A stretch of DNA of 8,168 bases from Akkermansiaceae bacterium (GTDB lineage: Bacteria > Verrucomicrobiota > Verrucomicrobiia > Verrucomicrobiales > Akkermansiaceae), in NCBI GenBank assembly GCA_011524615.1, contig WTJZ01000058.1, positions 1 to 8,168 on the forward strand, given 5' to 3'. The notes beneath the pieces were generated by a model, which ran no database searches, had not been told where the DNA came from, and worked only from the letters and a program-made list of their open reading frames with translations. Below, in pieces: positions 6,581-8,168 of this stretch. A program made the translations under genes and the position numbers. Each line of letters opens with the position of its first letter. Positions within the stretch are counted from its first letter, which is position 1.

Positions 6581-8122
6581 ATGAACGACGAAACATACCG
6601 CCTCTCTCGCCGTAACTTCTTAGCTAAAGGCACCTGTGGCACAATGGGAATCGCCTCCATTGTCAATACCATCTCGCAGCTCCAGCTCGTCAATTCAGCT
6701 GTTGCCTCGACACTCGGCCCGGTCTCCTCTGACTATAAGGCGCTCGTCTGTGTCTTCCTCAGAGGTGGCTGTGACATGAATAATGTCCTCATCCCCATCA
6801 ATGGCAACTCTCAAGCTCAGGGGTATGCTGATGACCGAGGAGTAGTCGCCGTGCCAAATGGAGTCGTCTCAGATGCCAATCCTAGTGGTGCAGACAGTAC
6901 CATCCATCTCACAGGCACCCCAGAGCCCCTCGGGCTCCACCCGAACCTCCCGAATCTCGCCTCCATGTACGAAGCAGGCGAAGCTGGATTCATCACTAAT
7001 GTAGGTACGCTAGCAGAACCAACCACACGCAATACCTACACGAGTAGCTCCCTGCCAAACCAACTCTTCTCTCATTCTGACCAAGTCACCGAATGGATGT
7101 CCTCCATAGCAGACCAGGCCTACACCTCAGGATGGGGCGCACGTGTGGCCGAGCTCTTTAATGATACGTGGAACGTCAATAGTGCCAGCTCTATGCTCAT
7201 CTCTGCTGCAGGTAATAACCAGTTCCTAAACGGGAGTACCACTGTTCCTCAATACAGTGTCACTACCACAGGCGCAGTCTCACTCTCAGGGTTTGGAACT
7301 AATTACGGCAGCGCCCTAGACAATGATGGCAATGTCAGGAATGATAACACCCATGGCAAGCGTCTCCGCGCTCTGGAAAAGATCATGGCCTACAGTCACA
7401 GTAACCTCATCGGTAACTCTTATGCCTCAGTCGTCAAGCGCGCTCGAGAGACCGAGGCCGTCATTAATGCCGCTACCAGTGCGGCTACTGACATCGGGCT
7501 CGACCTCGACACCATCTTCGCCAATGCTACAGACAGTGTGGGTGAAGAGCTCAAGTCCATTGCCCGCCTCATCGCTGGACGTACTCACCTAGGGAATAAC
7601 CGCCAGATCTTCTTCGTAGACCTAGGGGGATTTGACAACCACCAAGACATCAATGCAGATCTAGAGGTCCTCCTATCCGAGCTAGATGCAGGCATCGGAG
7701 CGTTCAATGAGGCTATGAAGCAACTAGCAACTCTTGATAGTGACTTCTCATACGACATGGTGACCACCTTCCAGGCCTCCGACTTTAACAGAACATGGAC
7801 GCCTAATGGAGATGACCCTAATTCCGCAGGTACAGACCACGCATGGGGCTCTCACTCCTTCATCTTTGGTGGAGCTGTCAATGGAGGCCAGTTGCACGGC
7901 ACCTTTCCTGAGCTTGCCGTAGGAGGAGCACATGATGTCCCATCAGGGACTAGAGGCCGCTGGATCCCAACGACCTCTGTCGATCAATACTGCGCAATTT
8001 TAGCAAACTGGTTCGGCGTACCAGCCAACTCCTCAGAGATGGCTACCATCTTCCCGAACCTGAGCCGCTTTGATGATCCCTTCACCGCCTCTGATCTAGC
8101 CTTCCTTAATGGTATTGGTTAA
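6581..8122 (+). CDS. Tat-exported DUF1501 family protein
   Basis: The 513-residue protein opens with a twin-arginine signal: S9-R-R-N-F-L14, a moderately hydrophobic stretch, and a likely cleavage after A40-V-A42. Tat export implies that it folds, perhaps with a metal, before crossing the membrane. DUF1501 belongs to the alkaline phosphatase/sulfatase fold group. Family motifs visible are VFLRGGCDMNN (58-68), LHPNLPNL, LFSHSDQ, GGFDNHQD (349-356), FQASDFNRT, GTDHAWGSH (417-425), FGGAVNGG and RGRWIPTTSVDQ. D65, D352, H354, D419 and H420 are plausible metal ligands (inference). The usual GG-A-D-G-L-N is GG-C-D-M-N-N here. Biochemical activity is not established for the family. It begins 12 bases after the DUF1800 stop, in the classic DUF1800-DUF1501 order, and the next gene begins 2 bases after its stop, so all three should share a transcript. 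The ATG is preceded by a pyrimidine-rich stretch rather than a Shine-Dalgarno sequence, but the Tat signal fixes the start. Confidence 0.96.
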   Translation: MNDETYRLSRRNFLAKGTCGTMGIASIVNTISQLQLVNSAVASTLGPVSSDYKALVCVFLRGGCDMNNVLIPINGNSQAQGYADDRGVVAVPNGVVSDANPSGADSTIHLTGTPEPLGLHPNLPNLASMYEAGEAGFITNVGTLAEPTTRNTYTSSSLPNQLFSHSDQVTEWMSSIADQAYTSGWGARVAELFNDTWNVNSASSMLISAAGNNQFLNGSTTVPQYSVTTTGAVSLSGFGTNYGSALDNDGNVRNDNTHGKRLRALEKIMAYSHSNLIGNSYASVVKRARETEAVINAATSAATDIGLDLDTIFANATDSVGEELKSIARLIAGRTHLGNNRQIFFVDLGGFDNHQDINADLEVLLSELDAGIGAFNEAMKQLATLDSDFSYDMVTTFQASDFNRTWTPNGDDPNSAGTDHAWGSHSFIFGGAVNGGQLHGTFPELAVGGAHDVPSGTRGRWIPTTSVDQYCAILANWFGVPANSSEMATIFPNLSRFDDPFTASDLAFLNGIG

Positions 8123-8124
8123 GC

Positions 8125-8168
8125 ATGATGACACGCCCCCTCCTCTTCATTGCGCTCGTTATCGCGGT
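8125..8168 (+). CDS. Start of an exported protein, cut by the window end
   Basis: Only 14 full codons are visible. Two ATGs in a row (8125 and 8128) open an uninterrupted frame reading M-M-T-R-P-L-L-F-I-A-L-V-I-A. A positive charge is followed by a hydrophobic core, as at the start of a Sec signal peptide or an N-terminal membrane anchor. The spacing of 2 bases from the DUF1501 stop indicates translational coupling and a shared transcript. The product cannot be identified from this stub. A chance open frame of 44 bases is possible, but the position and the signal-like composition make a real gene more likely. Confidence 0.65.
   Translation, partial: MMTRPLLFIALVIA

Overview
The window comes from a bacterial chromosome, most likely a marine-type member of the Verrucomicrobiota. 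The best argument is the pairing of a giant exported DUF1800 protein with a Tat-exported DUF1501 protein. The DUF1800 protein has the Asp-rich calcium-loop N-terminus (D-x-D-x-D-G-L-x-D-x-W) and the 'G-K-L-Y-Q-L-x-x-S-T-x-L' module often seen in exported proteins of that phylum. This assignment is inference from protein style; no rRNA or other phylogenetic marker is present. All genes are on the + strand, coding density is high, and CTC is strongly favoured for Leu across all four genes, so nothing looks recently transferred.

Left part (1-1463): two housekeeping-type genes 11 bases apart. The first is a complete Sua5-type threonylcarbamoyl-AMP synthase, which makes the activated intermediate for the t6A37 modification of tRNA. 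The second is a small protein matching the N-terminal part of the PhnA-like (CELC-type) family, with half of the usual zinc-ribbon cysteines replaced and the C-terminal domain absent. A strong rho-independent terminator hairpin (1508-1545) closes this unit.

Right part (1580-8168): a second, tightly packed unit for the cell envelope. A 1662-residue Sec-exported protein carries PA14, lectin-like, Calx-beta and CHRD modules in front of a DUF1800 domain. Twelve bases later comes a Tat-exported DUF1501 protein (alkaline-phosphatase-like fold family). Two bases after its stop a third gene begins with a Sec signal peptide and runs off the end. DUF1800 and DUF1501 genes are well known as neighbours in many bacteria, but their joint function is, as far as I know, unestablished. 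The adhesive and calcium-binding modules suggest an assembly at the cell surface or outside the cell. This pair is the best candidate in the window for an undescribed system.

None of the four start codons whose upstream sequence is visible has a convincing Shine-Dalgarno sequence. I saw no tRNA, rRNA, CRISPR array, insertion sequence, prophage gene or long repeat. The only gap over 100 bases (1464-1579) holds the terminator and possibly an incomplete promoter.
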